The position numbers were made by a program, and so were the translations under genes. Of a stretch of 64,000 bases of DNA, positions 1 to 8,477 are shown one piece after another (position 1 is the stretch's first letter; each line of letters begins with the position of its first letter). The notes under the pieces were generated by a model, which was not told the origin of the DNA, ran no database searches, and was given only the letters and a program-made list of their open reading frames with translations. Source of the stretch: Legionella moravica DSM 19234 (GTDB taxonomy: Bacteria > Pseudomonadota > Gammaproteobacteria > Legionellales > Legionellaceae); contig NZ_AUHS01000015.1 of assembly GCF_000423305.1 (NCBI RefSeq), forward strand, positions 62,001 through 126,000, written 5' to 3'.

Positions 1-90
1 GGGAAGGGTGGTCATTCCTATACCACTTTTCTCTGCCAGTTGGTGAATCGCATCCAGATCGGATTCACGTACGCTGCGAAATAGCATCAT
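1..90 (-). CDS. astA: Arginine N-succinyltransferase AstA, 5' end only
   Basis: Only the first 30 codons are in the window and the gene continues past the left edge. The reading begins MMLFRSVRESDLDAIHQLA and goes on to GIGMTTLP, which resembles the start of AstA (arginine + succinyl-CoA, first step of the AST arginine-degradation route). Two adjacent ATG codons are possible starts. The first overlaps the stop of the upstream M20 peptidase gene by ATGA, so the two genes are probably translationally coupled in one minus-strand operon. The call rests on a short N-terminus. Confidence 0.6.
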   Translation of the reverse strand, partial: MMLFRSVRESDLDAIHQLAEKSGIGMTTLP

Positions 91-1310
91 TTTTTTAGAT
101 CCTCTAAACCACCTTGTGCCAAATCAGTCAAGAGCAAGGCACTCAGTACAGCACGTTCTGATAAACTATCAAGCAATATATATTCTTCGGAGCTGTGAAT
201 ATTTCCACCTCTCACACCCAGGGTATCCAGGACTGCTAAACCATGGTGAGCCAGATTATTCCCATCACAGCAACCGCCGCTGTCTTTCCAGTCTATAGAC
301 AAGCCTAATTCTTTTCCAATATTTTGTACTCGCTGAAACAAGCGTTCTGTCGCATGGCAAACACGCTTAACCGGTCTGCCGAATCCACCATGAACGGTCA
401 GAGAATAATCCGCCCGTTTCATTTTATTGATTAGTTTATCCAGTTCTTCTCTTACCCAAAATTCATCTTCTGCCAGGCTGATACGAATATCAAGTTGTGC
501 TACTGCTTTATCGGGAACCACGTTTAAGGCTTCGCCACCCGCTATTTTGCCAATATTAATAGTGACTCCATCCCTTTGACCATTTAAGGCGTGTATGGCG
601 GTAACTGCCTCTGCGAGGTAGCAAATGGCATTTTTTCCTTCGTCAAAAGCTCGGCCAGCATGTGCTGCTTTACCTGTAGCGACCAGGGTTAATTTTCCGC
701 TCCCTTTGCGGTTTTTAGCTAAAGTGCCTGTTGCTGTCATTGCGGGTTCGTAGACCAGAGCCGCCTGATAGTTTGGTGCTAATTCATCAAAAAGTGCGCT
801 CGAAGCGGGTGAGCCAATTTCTTCATCGGCATTAATCACGACATCCCAGCCTAATTGTGAGGCTACATCCGTTTGTTCGAATGCAGATAGTGCCTGCAAC
901 ATGACTATCAGGCCGCCTTTCATGTCCGCTACACCAGGTCCATTGACGTAATTGTCATTGATGTAGGTTAATTGTTGAAAGGGGTTATTCGCCGCATATA
1001 CTGTATCCATATGGCCGCTAAGGAGAATCCTGCGTTTTAAATGAGGGCGTTTGCTAATCAACAAAGCATCGCCGCATTGCTGTGTTGTTGCGTTACCACT
1101 CATATTGATTGTTGAAAGGGGGGGCAGTTTTTTAAATTGAATGGAGTCTGCAAGAGGTGTATAGGCATTGTGTAGTGCATTTGCCATGGCTGCCAGGCCT
1201 TCCAGATTCGTGGTTCCTGAATTGATCTCACAGAATTGATGGAGCTGAGCCACCATGGATTTTTGATTGGATTTTATTGTGTCAACTAATTCTTTATAAA
1301 ATTTAACCAT
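87..1310 (-). CDS. M20 family metallopeptidase (carboxypeptidase G2-like hydrolase)
   Basis: A 407-residue cytosolic zinc hydrolase of the M20/ArgE/CPG2 clan, with no signal peptide. The metal-site motifs are visible: SGHMDTV (His100, Asp102), GPGVADMKGG (about 124-133, bridging Asp129), the catalytic pair in ADEEIG (Glu163/164), and a late His in GNIHSSEEY (about 377). Family members cleave C-terminal glutamate or deacylate amino acids; the exact substrate cannot be read from sequence. The stop overlaps the astA start by 4 bp, so a role in amino-acid salvage alongside arginine degradation is an inference. Length is normal for the family. The start ATG has only a weak ribosome site. Confidence 0.85.
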   Translation of the reverse strand: MVKFYKELVDTIKSNQKSMVAQLHQFCEINSGTTNLEGLAAMANALHNAYTPLADSIQFKKLPPLSTINMSGNATTQQCGDALLISKRPHLKRRILLSGHMDTVYAANNPFQQLTYINDNYVNGPGVADMKGGLIVMLQALSAFEQTDVASQLGWDVVINADEEIGSPASSALFDELAPNYQAALVYEPAMTATGTLAKNRKGSGKLTLVATGKAAHAGRAFDEGKNAICYLAEAVTAIHALNGQRDGVTINIGKIAGGEALNVVPDKAVAQLDIRISLAEDEFWVREELDKLINKMKRADYSLTVHGGFGRPVKRVCHATERLFQRVQNIGKELGLSIDWKDSGGCCDGNNLAHHGLAVLDTLGVRGGNIHSSEEYILLDSLSERAVLSALLLTDLAQGGLEDLKK

Positions 1311-1386
1311 GGTTTATTGCTCTAAAACTAAAGGTGAAACAATAGCTTAATTAATAGTCTGTAGTCAAACGATCCTCCGTTGAGTT
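1311..1386. other. Short spacer before an IS-derived element
   Basis: AT-rich sequence upstream of the M20 gene; it presumably holds that gene's promoter. No clear motif was seen. Its last 9 bases are nearly repeated just after the element that follows, consistent with a target-site duplication. Confidence 0.3.
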
Positions 1387-1664
1387 TCACGGCTGTCCCA
1401 TTAAAAATATGACGTCTTTCCGAGCGTAGCGAGGAATCTCCTGCAAGGTTGCACGATCCCATTAAAATGCGGCCGTTAAAATCATATCAGTCGAGATGAT
1501 ATAAAAATCCAGGTACATCTTCTGATGACATCATTAAATTCCTTGTAAAAACATAGAGGTTAAAAGGTAATGATAATTAATGCATTAATTCAGATTGTAC
1601 CAATTTGCAGGAGATTCCTCGCTACGCTCGGAAAGACGTCATATTTTTAATGGGACAGCCGTGA
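1387..1664. mobile_element. Miniature IS derivative with 60-bp terminal inverted repeats
   Basis: The arms at 1387-1446 and 1605-1664 are near-perfect inverted copies (outer end TCACGGCTGTCCCATTAAAA, inner end AATCTCCTGCAA). Flanks 1379-1387 and 1665-1673 (GTTGAGTTT / GATGAGTTT) look like a 9-bp target duplication. Inside, on the minus strand from 1534, are the first 15 codons of a transposase (MMSSEDVPGFLYHLD, then stop). They match the longer remnant at 14705, so this is an internally deleted, non-autonomous copy of the same IS. Confidence 0.8.
1487..1534 (-). pseudogene. Transposase N-terminal stub (ISAs1-like), inside the miniature element
   Basis: Fifteen codons followed by a TGA. The peptide shares 13 of 15 positions with the start of the transposase fragment at 14705. 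It is too short to function and marks the parent of the miniature element. Confidence 0.65.
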
Positions 1665-1702
1665 GATGAGTTTAAAGTTACTCAATACCTTTAAAGTACC
1701 TG

Positions 1703-3388
1703 TCAATTTCGTGAATAATTACTTCCTTCAAGCTCTTCTTCATAGGATGAAGTTTCAGACTCTGAGTCGTTTTCAGAGGAATCTGTCGATTCATAGTCTT
1801 GTTTTGTTTCTTTTGATGAAGTTACATTGCTGTCCACGACTGATGTTTCTGATAAGGTAATCGGTTCTATACTCTTAGCTTGGTTGAATGTCTGCAAGGC
1901 TTTGGTTTGCAAACTTTTAAGTGAAAGGACTAAGTTGTCTCGTGTGATTTCTTCTTTTCTGATTTGTGAGTTTAATGAGGGAATTGTTGTATTTTTTAAG
2001 CTTATTAGGCTTTGAGAATTGCGATTCATCAGTTTTGTATTCATCTCGATGGTTAGCATATTGGTTTTAATTGCAGAATCATTCATTTGAGCTTTGATGG
2101 TGAATACCAATGCCGCTATACCTACGCCAACTGTTGCAAGAAATAAACCGGCTGGAGGTATGGCAACTAAGGAATAGAGTAAGGCTGGGCTTAAAAAAAA
2201 TGGGATAACACCACTCACCGTTAAAATCAGAGGGATACAGAAAATAAAGGTTAGCGCAACTAAAAGCAGGGCGGGGCTGCCTAACCGGTCACGTAATTTA
2301 ATGTGATTGTTCATGGATACTGTGAGTTCAAGATTTTCGGATGTTAATTTTTGATTGGCTGCTTTTAAACTCGGATTGTTGTTCTGCAATGCTTTTAATT
2401 TAGAATTTAACTCGGTTAATTTAGTGAGTTGAGAGCTAATAAATTGTTTTTTAATTTTCAAGCTGGTTTCTGTTGCTACCGCTTGATGCTCAAATTCCAA
2501 ATGTTTTTTCATCAATTTTAAAATGGCATGCAGTGCATCTGTTTCTTGTACTGTAAGTTGGGTTTTTGAGCTTTTTAGCTGGTTTTGTAGCTCTTCAAGA
2601 AAGTAGGGGAAGTTGATTTGTTCTGAATCCTGAATTAAATCAGCGCATTTCTTTTTGATTGCCTCTCGTTGAGACTTGATGCTATTCGTCAGTAAGCGAC
2701 GGCTTTTTGTTGATAAGGTTTCTTCAATGCCTTCACCTGAACTACGATATCCGACGCTGGCTTGTGCACGCATTGTTCGTTTATCATGATGCGTTTTGCG
2801 CATATCACTTCGCGCTTCAATTTCTTTCAACTGGATTTGGCTGGTATGTTGCTCTTGTAACAACGTTTGAATTTTTAATTGATAATCAAGTATTGAGTTT
2901 CGTATTTTTTCTATAGCTCGATTATGTTCATTCAGACTTGATGAGTGTATTTTGTCTCGATGGGATGATGATTTTTTAGATACTTCGACTTGGGGTGGTG
3001 CTTCCATTATCCGAGCAAGTTTTCGTTGAAGTAACCCTATCTCGGTTTCATGACTACTGATCTGGGTTGGTATATGCATCAATTCACGATTGAGACGTTT
3101 TTTTAATTCCTCATCTTTTGTTTCTTCAAATTGCTCGAGTTTTTTTTGTTTCTCATCTTCAGCCCGTTGCTTTTTATGAGCTTGCGTTTCGAGGGCTTTT
3201 TGGACTTTACTCAGATTGGTGTCTCTGGATTCAGTCAGGATAGAGATAATTCGGGAGTGCACTTTAGGTATGGGAGCTTTGCTTAGAATAAGGGCTTTTA
3301 GTTCTGAAAAGGAAGGTTTGTTAGTTGCTAAATAGACATTAACCTGTTCCGTTACGAGATCCGGTATATTGAATTCGGCCAAAAGCAT
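1703..3388 (-). CDS. legC3: Coiled-coil Dot/Icm effector, LegC3/PpeA-like
   Basis: About 561 residues from an ATG at 3388, chosen because CTGGAGTG lies just upstream; a GTG two codons earlier is the alternative. Residues about 60-350 are rich in Lys, Glu and Gln with long heptad-like stretches (coiled coil). Two adjacent hydrophobic segments follow (about 374-398 and 405-432), then another coiled stretch and a very acidic Ser/Glu tail (ESTDSSENDSESETSSYEEELEG) like the E-block of Dot/Icm secretion signals. Length, architecture and the PpeB-like neighbour match what I recall of LegC3/PpeA (Lpg1701), a host-membrane-associated SNARE-like effector that perturbs vesicle fusion. Identity is by recall and architecture, not alignment. 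It lies 48 bp downstream of the next gene, probably co-transcribed. Confidence 0.7.
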   Translation of the reverse strand: MLLAEFNIPDLVTEQVNVYLATNKPSFSELKALILSKAPIPKVHSRIISILTESRDTNLSKVQKALETQAHKKQRAEDEKQKKLEQFEETKDEELKKRLNRELMHIPTQISSHETEIGLLQRKLARIMEAPPQVEVSKKSSSHRDKIHSSSLNEHNRAIEKIRNSILDYQLKIQTLLQEQHTSQIQLKEIEARSDMRKTHHDKRTMRAQASVGYRSSGEGIEETLSTKSRRLLTNSIKSQREAIKKKCADLIQDSEQINFPYFLEELQNQLKSSKTQLTVQETDALHAILKLMKKHLEFEHQAVATETSLKIKKQFISSQLTKLTELNSKLKALQNNNPSLKAANQKLTSENLELTVSMNNHIKLRDRLGSPALLLVALTFIFCIPLILTVSGVIPFFLSPALLYSLVAIPPAGLFLATVGVGIAALVFTIKAQMNDSAIKTNMLTIEMNTKLMNRNSQSLISLKNTTIPSLNSQIRKEEITRDNLVLSLKSLQTKALQTFNQAKSIEPITLSETSVVDSNVTSSKETKQDYESTDSSENDSESETSSYEEELEGSNYSRN

Positions 3389-3436
3389 AATCACTCCAGA
3401 TTATCATTTTGATCGATGTTAGAATAAATTAATAGC

Positions 3437-5404
3437 TCAAGCAACCGGCCCCGAACTATTGTATTTTGAAAATTCAAGCAGCGCGCTGCACAGGCTTGCT
3501 CGTTCAGTAGCAAAAAAACCGGTCTTGGCAAGAGATATTCCCTGAGTGATCAGGCCATTAGAATAGGAGAGGGTGGGAATATAGAGTATTAGTCCTAACA
3601 AGGTTTCCATGAGTCCTGCAACAATATGCAGGATAGGGTAGTTTATCCTGAGCTCAGTAGCCAAATTGTTATATTCTTTGATACTTTCTTCGGTTGGATT
3701 GGTACTCAACAATTGAGAAGTTCGAGCAACAACTTCAAGTAGAAGTCGTTGCCCATTTACTTTTTCCTTAAATTGATGATCAATCTGATCGAGAAGTTTT
3801 AGTCCGGATTTTTTCAGCTTCTGTTGATTTGTTGATAAATCATAAAATTGCTCTTTACATTGTTCCATTCGAATGGTGATGAGACTGTCGACACGAGAAT
3901 GTGGACAATTCATATCACGCCAGTTGATTAACCAGGATAATCGCTCATCTTGTTTATAAGCCGCATAATTCGCGTTGATCAGAGTATCCAGAGCATTCCA
4001 GATGAGCTTGCGATGGAAGTTCATGCCCCTGCCTTTAACATTGGCTGCAGCAATGTCCAGGGAACGTTCAAACTCGTCTCTCTGGATAGGCCGACCCGTT
4101 TTAATGGATTTGAGCAAATTGTAATAAACAGATGAAACAGCACCCCTGTCTATGGCATCACGGCAGGAGAAGTTATACCCAATCGAATGGTTATTTGGGG
4201 TAAGTGACTTGATGATATAATCAGTTAACTCATATTTAGTAAAATGCAGCCATACCGCTTGCTTTTGAGCTGTAGATAATAGTTCATGCTCCATAATACC
4301 CATGCATTCAAAACTGTTTGTCAGTAGTTTCGTTAAAACCTGCGATTGATTTGTTTTCTCTGAAAACAACATGTTCCTGATTGCAGGGCTGATGTGAAAA
4401 TCTGACACACCGCTTTGGTGCATCTTCCCTTCCGCGACATCGAGTAGTTCAGTAAAGACTTGACTGTAGGTTAATTTATCGTCCAATTTTTTATAAAGAT
4501 AGGCACCCATAAGGGCATTGCTTGCAGGAAGAGTAATTACCGCAATTTTGTATTTGGGGTTGTTTTCCAGTTTATGAAGTTCAAGGCTTAATTGCTTTTC
4601 ATTAGTACCCGGGATATCCAGAAGATCGTTTCTATCAAGTCCCAGATTATTAAAATAGATATGACAAATCTGTTGTTCAGGAGGATATTTTTGGGCATTT
4701 ATCTCCAGCCAACGTAAAAATAATGGGCTAATTCGTACAGATCCATTATGACGTTGAGCTTGTGTACTAAAACGAAACTCTTTATTTTTCGAGTATTTGT
4801 CAAAAGAGAAATGTTTGATTGATGGGATATTAGTATCCAGTTGCGGTTTAAAATTAGGAGTAAATAAAGTCAGGAAGCGATTAAGCGGGTTTTCTACATT
4901 TGTAGGAGACAGTGTATTAACCTGAGTGTATCTATCTTTTGTTAGTGCTTTGGCAATTTCACTACCGATATCGACTTGCTTTGGCCTTATTTTTGCACCG
5001 ATTCGATTAATCCAATGTGCATTTTCAAGAATATGGTTATCATTGTGATAGATACTAAAAATGAGCAGATCCAGTTCCTTTGCTTTTCTTTTACTCAGAG
5101 TTTTATATACTTCGTCGATCTGATCTTCCAGGTAGGCAAGCGTGTAGGAATATAAATTACCGTAAGGATAAGAAGCCTCATACTGCTCATCAAGTTTAGT
5201 CAGAGCTGATAATCCGGGTAAGAGATCGATTAAATTACTGGATATAAATGGGCGTAATTGGTTGAGATAAGCATAGCAGTTTTGATTATGGAGCATGTCA
5301 CTTGATATATTATCTTCAGAGATCAAAGCTGTACTCACAGTGAATTTTAAGAGCAATAATTGAATGCATTGTAACAAATTAAATCTAATGTGGCTAGAGT
5401 CCAA
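3437..5404 (-). CDS. ppeB: PpeB-like effector with a CX5R phosphatase-like motif
   Basis: The open frame is up to 655 residues but its first codon is TTG; the first in-frame ATG is at 5296 (residue 37), so the start is uncertain. Residues 414-420 read Cys-Arg-Asp-Ala-Ile-Asp-Arg followed by Gly. That is a CX5R P-loop of the kind used by Cys-based phosphatases, including the Legionella phosphoinositide phosphatases SidF and SidP. A conserved-looking stretch follows (KGRGMNFHRKLIWNALDTL, about 457-475). Near residues 595-625 is a hydrophobic segment that could bind membrane. By position and size it fits PpeB (Lpg1702), a PieE paralogue. Catalytic activity is inferred from the motif only. Confidence 0.6.
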   Translation of the reverse strand: MDSSHIRFNLLQCIQLLLLKFTVSTALISEDNISSDMLHNQNCYAYLNQLRPFISSNLIDLLPGLSALTKLDEQYEASYPYGNLYSYTLAYLEDQIDEVYKTLSKRKAKELDLLIFSIYHNDNHILENAHWINRIGAKIRPKQVDIGSEIAKALTKDRYTQVNTLSPTNVENPLNRFLTLFTPNFKPQLDTNIPSIKHFSFDKYSKNKEFRFSTQAQRHNGSVRISPLFLRWLEINAQKYPPEQQICHIYFNNLGLDRNDLLDIPGTNEKQLSLELHKLENNPKYKIAVITLPASNALMGAYLYKKLDDKLTYSQVFTELLDVAEGKMHQSGVSDFHISPAIRNMLFSEKTNQSQVLTKLLTNSFECMGIMEHELLSTAQKQAVWLHFTKYELTDYIIKSLTPNNHSIGYNFSCRDAIDRGAVSSVYYNLLKSIKTGRPIQRDEFERSLDIAAANVKGRGMNFHRKLIWNALDTLINANYAAYKQDERLSWLINWRDMNCPHSRVDSLITIRMEQCKEQFYDLSTNQQKLKKSGLKLLDQIDHQFKEKVNGQRLLLEVVARTSQLLSTNPTEESIKEYNNLATELRINYPILHIVAGLMETLLGLILYIPTLSYSNGLITQGISLAKTGFFATERASLCSALLEFSKYNSSGPVA

Positions 5405-5611
5405 ATTATTGTGTATTTATCAATGGATTTTTTTTCGCATTTTCACTGGTCCAATTCAGAGAGAATATCTTACCAAAGACAGTCTGTACAGCGCTGTATT
5501 GTTTATTAGGTCAAGCCTATTATTGAATAGGTTTATGACTAAATAATGGTAGTGCATGTCGGTGTTACTCTTTATAATTCATTTTTTTATAAAGCGCCTT
5601 CAGGTTTTGTT

Positions 5612-6331
5612 ATGAGCTACCATTTTCTTTTTGATGCATGTCATCCCGAGTGGAAACCGATTTTAAACAATGCAATTGAAGTGATGGATAAGGAGTATTT
5701 AAACCAATTATTGAACGATAAAAATTGGCTTCCAGGAACCACTAATCTCTTTTCCTCCTTTAGTTTACCTCTTTCTAAAACACGCTACATTCTTTTTGGA
5801 GAGTCTCCATATCCCAGAATTGAGTCAGCTAATGGTTATGCATTTTGGGATAATGCTGTAGATGAACTTTGGAGTAGTACTGGCTTGTCCAAACAGGTTA
5901 ATAGAGCTACTTCCCTAAGAAATATGATCAAAATGTTATTAATTGCTCGAGGGTCTTTGCAAGAAGATACATCACAACAGGCTATTGCACTAGTCGATAA
6001 GACGAACCTGGTTCATACAGCAGAAGATCTTTTTCAAGGGATGATGAATAAAGGGATTTTATTATTGAATGCCTGTCTGGTGTATAGTGAAGGTAAGGTA
6101 CCTTATCACGCACGATACTGGCATCCCTTTATGAACAGCATCCTGGAGCAGTTAATGATGATCAAATCCTCAATTCAATTAATTTTGTTAGGTAAGATTG
6201 CCAATAATATTCCGCACGATATATTATCTGTAGGATTGATAGCCGAACATCCTTATAACCTCAGTTTCATTACGAATCAGCGTGTTATTGAATTTTTTAA
6301 ACCACTGGACTTATTAGCCTATGATCAATAG
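5612..6331 (+). CDS. Divergent uracil-DNA-glycosylase-like protein
   Basis: The likely start is the ATG at 5612 (MSYHFLFDACHPEWKPILNN, 239 residues); an upstream in-frame ATG at 5546 would add 22 residues unlike the family. The layout follows family-1 uracil-DNA glycosylase. ILFGESPYPR (about 60-69) sits where UDG has the water-activating GQDPYHG loop, GYAFW follows at the expected distance, LLLNACLVYSEG replaces LLLNTVLTV, and EHPYNLSF occupies the HPSPLS leucine-loop position. The catalytic Asp is replaced (Glu-Ser in place of Gln-Asp), so activity may be altered or lost. The end overlaps the ubiG start by 11 bp, implying a shared transcript. Family assignment is by pattern. Confidence 0.55.
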   Translation: MSYHFLFDACHPEWKPILNNAIEVMDKEYLNQLLNDKNWLPGTTNLFSSFSLPLSKTRYILFGESPYPRIESANGYAFWDNAVDELWSSTGLSKQVNRATSLRNMIKMLLIARGSLQEDTSQQAIALVDKTNLVHTAEDLFQGMMNKGILLLNACLVYSEGKVPYHARYWHPFMNSILEQLMMIKSSIQLILLGKIANNIPHDILSVGLIAEHPYNLSFITNQRVIEFFKPLDLLAYDQ

Positions 6332-7022
6332 TGAATCCACAATAGATAAACAGGAACTGGATAAATTTGCACAACACGCAGCACAATGGTGGGATACCGA
6401 GGGGCCTCTTAAAACCTTGCATGACATCAATTCAACACGACTTGATTTTATCTCACAGCACGTGAAGCTGAACGATATTAGAGTGTTGGATGTTGGCTGT
6501 GGAGGGGGAATACTGTGTGAGTCCATGGCGAGAAGAGGTGCTGACGTTATCGGTATTGATGCTGAAGCAGAAGCAATTAAGGCAGCCGAAGAACATGCTC
6601 GGAACAATGGCTTGAGTGTACGGTATTTGTGTACTCCTATAGAAGATTATGAGGACAACGCCTTCGACGTTATAACCTGTATGGAAATGTTAGAACACGT
6701 ACACAGGCCTGAACAGGTTTTGCACCATTGCAGGCGTTTGCTAAAGCCGGATGGTTTGTTGTTTTTGTCGACTATTAATCGTACTCCTAAAGCATATGCC
6801 AGCGCTATTATTGCAGCAGAATATGTATTAAATCTCTTACCCAAACAAACTCATGATTATGATAAATTTATAAAGCCTAGTGAATTGGCTGCTATGACAC
6901 GTTCTTATGGTTTTGATCTCATTGATCTCAAAGGGTTACATTATAATCCAATAGCAAGAACTTGCGCGCTTGCTGCTGATGTCTCGGTAAATTATTTAAT
7001 GGCTTTGCGGCCAGGGGAATAG
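6321..7022 (+). CDS. ubiG: Ubiquinone biosynthesis O-methyltransferase UbiG
   Basis: A 233-residue SAM-dependent methyltransferase that performs both O-methylations of ubiquinone synthesis. The N-terminal signature (KFAQHAAQWWDTEGPLKTLH) is typical of UbiG. Motif I is VLDVGCGGGILCE (about 53-65), followed by GADVIGIDAEAEAI and the post-motif VITCMEMLEHV. The C-terminal LKGLHYNPIARTCAL is also characteristic. Length is normal (E. coli 240). It overlaps the UDG-like gene in another frame, so it is probably the distal gene of a two-gene unit. Confidence 0.93.
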   Translation: MINSESTIDKQELDKFAQHAAQWWDTEGPLKTLHDINSTRLDFISQHVKLNDIRVLDVGCGGGILCESMARRGADVIGIDAEAEAIKAAEEHARNNGLSVRYLCTPIEDYEDNAFDVITCMEMLEHVHRPEQVLHHCRRLLKPDGLLFLSTINRTPKAYASAIIAAEYVLNLLPKQTHDYDKFIKPSELAAMTRSYGFDLIDLKGLHYNPIARTCALAADVSVNYLMALRPGE

Positions 7023-7025
7023 GGG

Positions 7026-7126
7026 CACTGCCATTAAGTTAAGGTAAATTTGTAGCAACTGTCCTGAATTTAATTCAAGACAGTTGCTACATTTTAAAGT
7101 TAATTTTTCTTAAGTTAATGGCAGTG
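7026..7126. repeat. 101-bp imperfect palindrome just after ubiG
   Basis: CACTGCCATTAA at 7026-7037 pairs with TTAATGGCAGTG at 7115-7126, and an inner TAGCAACTGTC pairs with GACAGTTGCTA around a short AT-rich loop. It begins 4 bases after the ubiG stop. It could form a long RNA hairpin (terminator or RNA stabiliser) or be a miniature inverted-repeat element. Confidence 0.7.
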
Positions 7127-7166
7127 GGGAATAGGGTGTGTTAACAATCAACTATATTCAGTTAAG

Positions 7167-7402
7167 CCTGGTCGCTCGCAACTGTCTCTTGATCACATAT
7201 TGCCCACGACCAGCGGATTTGATCGCATAACCAGGATGGCTGTTCTAAAACATGGGATCCCGCGGTCACAGCCGCGGGAATTCGCATGATATGTGAGTGC
7301 ATACTGTATTTCGAAATCCCGCGGCGAAGACCGCGGGATCCATAAAGTAAAACCGGACTGGTTTGTGAAGATGTGTATAAGATTCATTTGCTCGCAACCA
7401 GG
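7167..7402. repeat. Composite palindromic repeat with a GATCCCGCGG core
   Basis: Two hairpins stand head to head: GGGATCCCGCGGTC...CCGCGGGAATTCG from 7252, and CGAAATCCCGCGGC...CCGCGGGATCC ending about 7342. They are near-perfect reverse complements of each other. Weaker outer arms (CCTGGTCGCTCGCA near 7167 and TTGCTCGCAACCAGG ending about 7402) suggest a second element around the first. Related cores occur near 17837, 33690-33780 and 35348. Confidence 0.7.
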
Positions 7403-7592
7403 ATTTTATGCACAAACTATAAGCTTCGATTTATAGGCTTGAGAAACCATGCCCCTGTTTGCGAGCAAACAGGGTACAACTTCTATCCTCTACCACCAAC
7501 ATAAGGCGATTAATTAGTACATCAGGGATGACGAAATTTTTGAGATTTTGAAAGAAGTCAACATGGATTATGCTACCGTTGCTGAGTTTTGC
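7403..7592. other. Intergenic tail with one strong hairpin
   Basis: CCCTGTTTGC at 7453-7462 pairs perfectly with GCAAACAGGG at 7465-7474 across a 2-base loop. No U-tract follows. Nothing else was recognised before the proQ-like stop codon. Confidence 0.4.
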
Positions 7593-7970
7593 CTATTCTG
7601 TTTCTTTCTTTTTATTATACCGTTCCTGAAAACGTTGATGAGCATATTTCGCCTGGTCTGGGGTCACAACATCGATTTCATTACCATAAATATCAACGCG
7701 CGCAGCGCCTGATTTTTGGCAGTTAAGATAGGCTGGTGACGCACTGTAGTAACTCAATGCTTCTCTCAGTGATTTTTTACTAAACGGAGGAGAGTCCAAT
7801 CGCTCATAAAAATCAATAATATCGTCAAAAATCCCTATTTTTAATGGTTTTACCTGATTGCCCTTTTTAAAAAAAGCATTGGGAAAATGTTCAATAAGCC
7901 AATCAATGATTTGCAGCTTATCTTTTCTATCTGGATTTATCTGTTGATTCATAGTCCTACTCGGATACAT
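7593..7970 (-). CDS. Minimal ProQ/FinO-domain RNA-binding protein
   Basis: 125 residues from the first ATG; a second ATG at 7952 (MNQQINPDRK) has a slightly better ribosome site and may be the true start. The whole chain is one ProQ/FinO domain: IIDWLIEHFPNAFFKKGNQVKPLKIGIFDDI, then LREALSYYSASPAYLNCQKSGAARVDIYGNEIDVVTPDQAKYAHQRF. The domain binds hairpin plus 3' U-tail ends of RNAs, as in ProQ-family RNA chaperones. It lacks the linker and Tudor-like C-terminal domain of E. coli ProQ. It resembles the minimal ProQ Lpp1663 of L. pneumophila as I recall it. It is encoded next to a candidate regulatory small RNA; a functional link is speculation. Confidence 0.85.
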   Translation of the reverse strand: MYPSRTMNQQINPDRKDKLQIIDWLIEHFPNAFFKKGNQVKPLKIGIFDDIIDFYERLDSPPFSKKSLREALSYYSASPAYLNCQKSGAARVDIYGNEIDVVTPDQAKYAHQRFQERYNKKKETE

Positions 7971-8287
7971 TTTAACTTGAATAAATTATCATAACTTATA
8001 GCATAATCAAGCATCAAATGCCGCTGTTCACACCAAAACATTATATATTTTAAATTCGAATGTATATATTTGGATCAATTTGGTTAAGAAGAGCTTTTTA
8101 GGTTGGCCACCGTGGATGTTATCCATCACTTTATTGAAGATAGATTTGCTATTCTTCATGTATCTTAAAGCAAATTCAATAAGTATTAAAAGGATAAATA
8201 TGTCTTTGTGTCTGAAAATCCAGGATGACTGGGTGTCATTTAGTCACCAGGGTGATTTATTATTGAGATTAATTGCTCTATTTCGTG

Positions 8288-8301
8288 TAAGAGATTTCTC
8301 A
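8288..8301 (+). promoter_or_regulatory. LetA-like binding box upstream of the small RNA
   Basis: TAAGAGATTTCTCA closely fits the palindromic element I recall upstream of Legionella rsmY and rsmZ (TNAGAAATTTCTNA). It lies about 185 bp before the likely RNA start, the usual distance for GacA/LetA upstream activating sites. A second imperfect dyad (TGAG...CTCA, about 8411-8430) lies nearer the promoter. Confidence 0.55.
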
Positions 8302-8467
8302 ATTCAGTTGCAGATAATGTCAATTTTTTTGGCATCCTTTCACTGCGCATATTTATAACTTACTGTATTTAAAGGATATTTACATTCTATTTATTAGTGC
8401 GATACATTAGTGAGATGAGGAAATGTCTCAGGAACGTCCTTGCGATTATGTACAACCATTGCTACAT

Positions 8468-8473
8468 TATAAT
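8468..8473 (+). promoter_or_regulatory. Candidate -10 box (TATAAT) of the small RNA
   Basis: A perfect TATAAT lies about 7 bp before the first stem of the predicted RNA. No good -35 hexamer is at 17 bp, which would suit an activator-dependent promoter. Confidence 0.5.
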
Positions 8474-8477
8474 CATG

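Noticed and set aside
7193-7387. 64-codon minus-strand frame in the composite repeat after ubiG
   Set aside because: It reads through the two head-to-head hairpins and is a by-product of the repeat.
8080-8358. 92-codon plus-strand frame upstream of the small RNA
   Set aside because: No ribosome site, no family resemblance, and it covers the LetA-like box; the interval is better read as a regulatory region.
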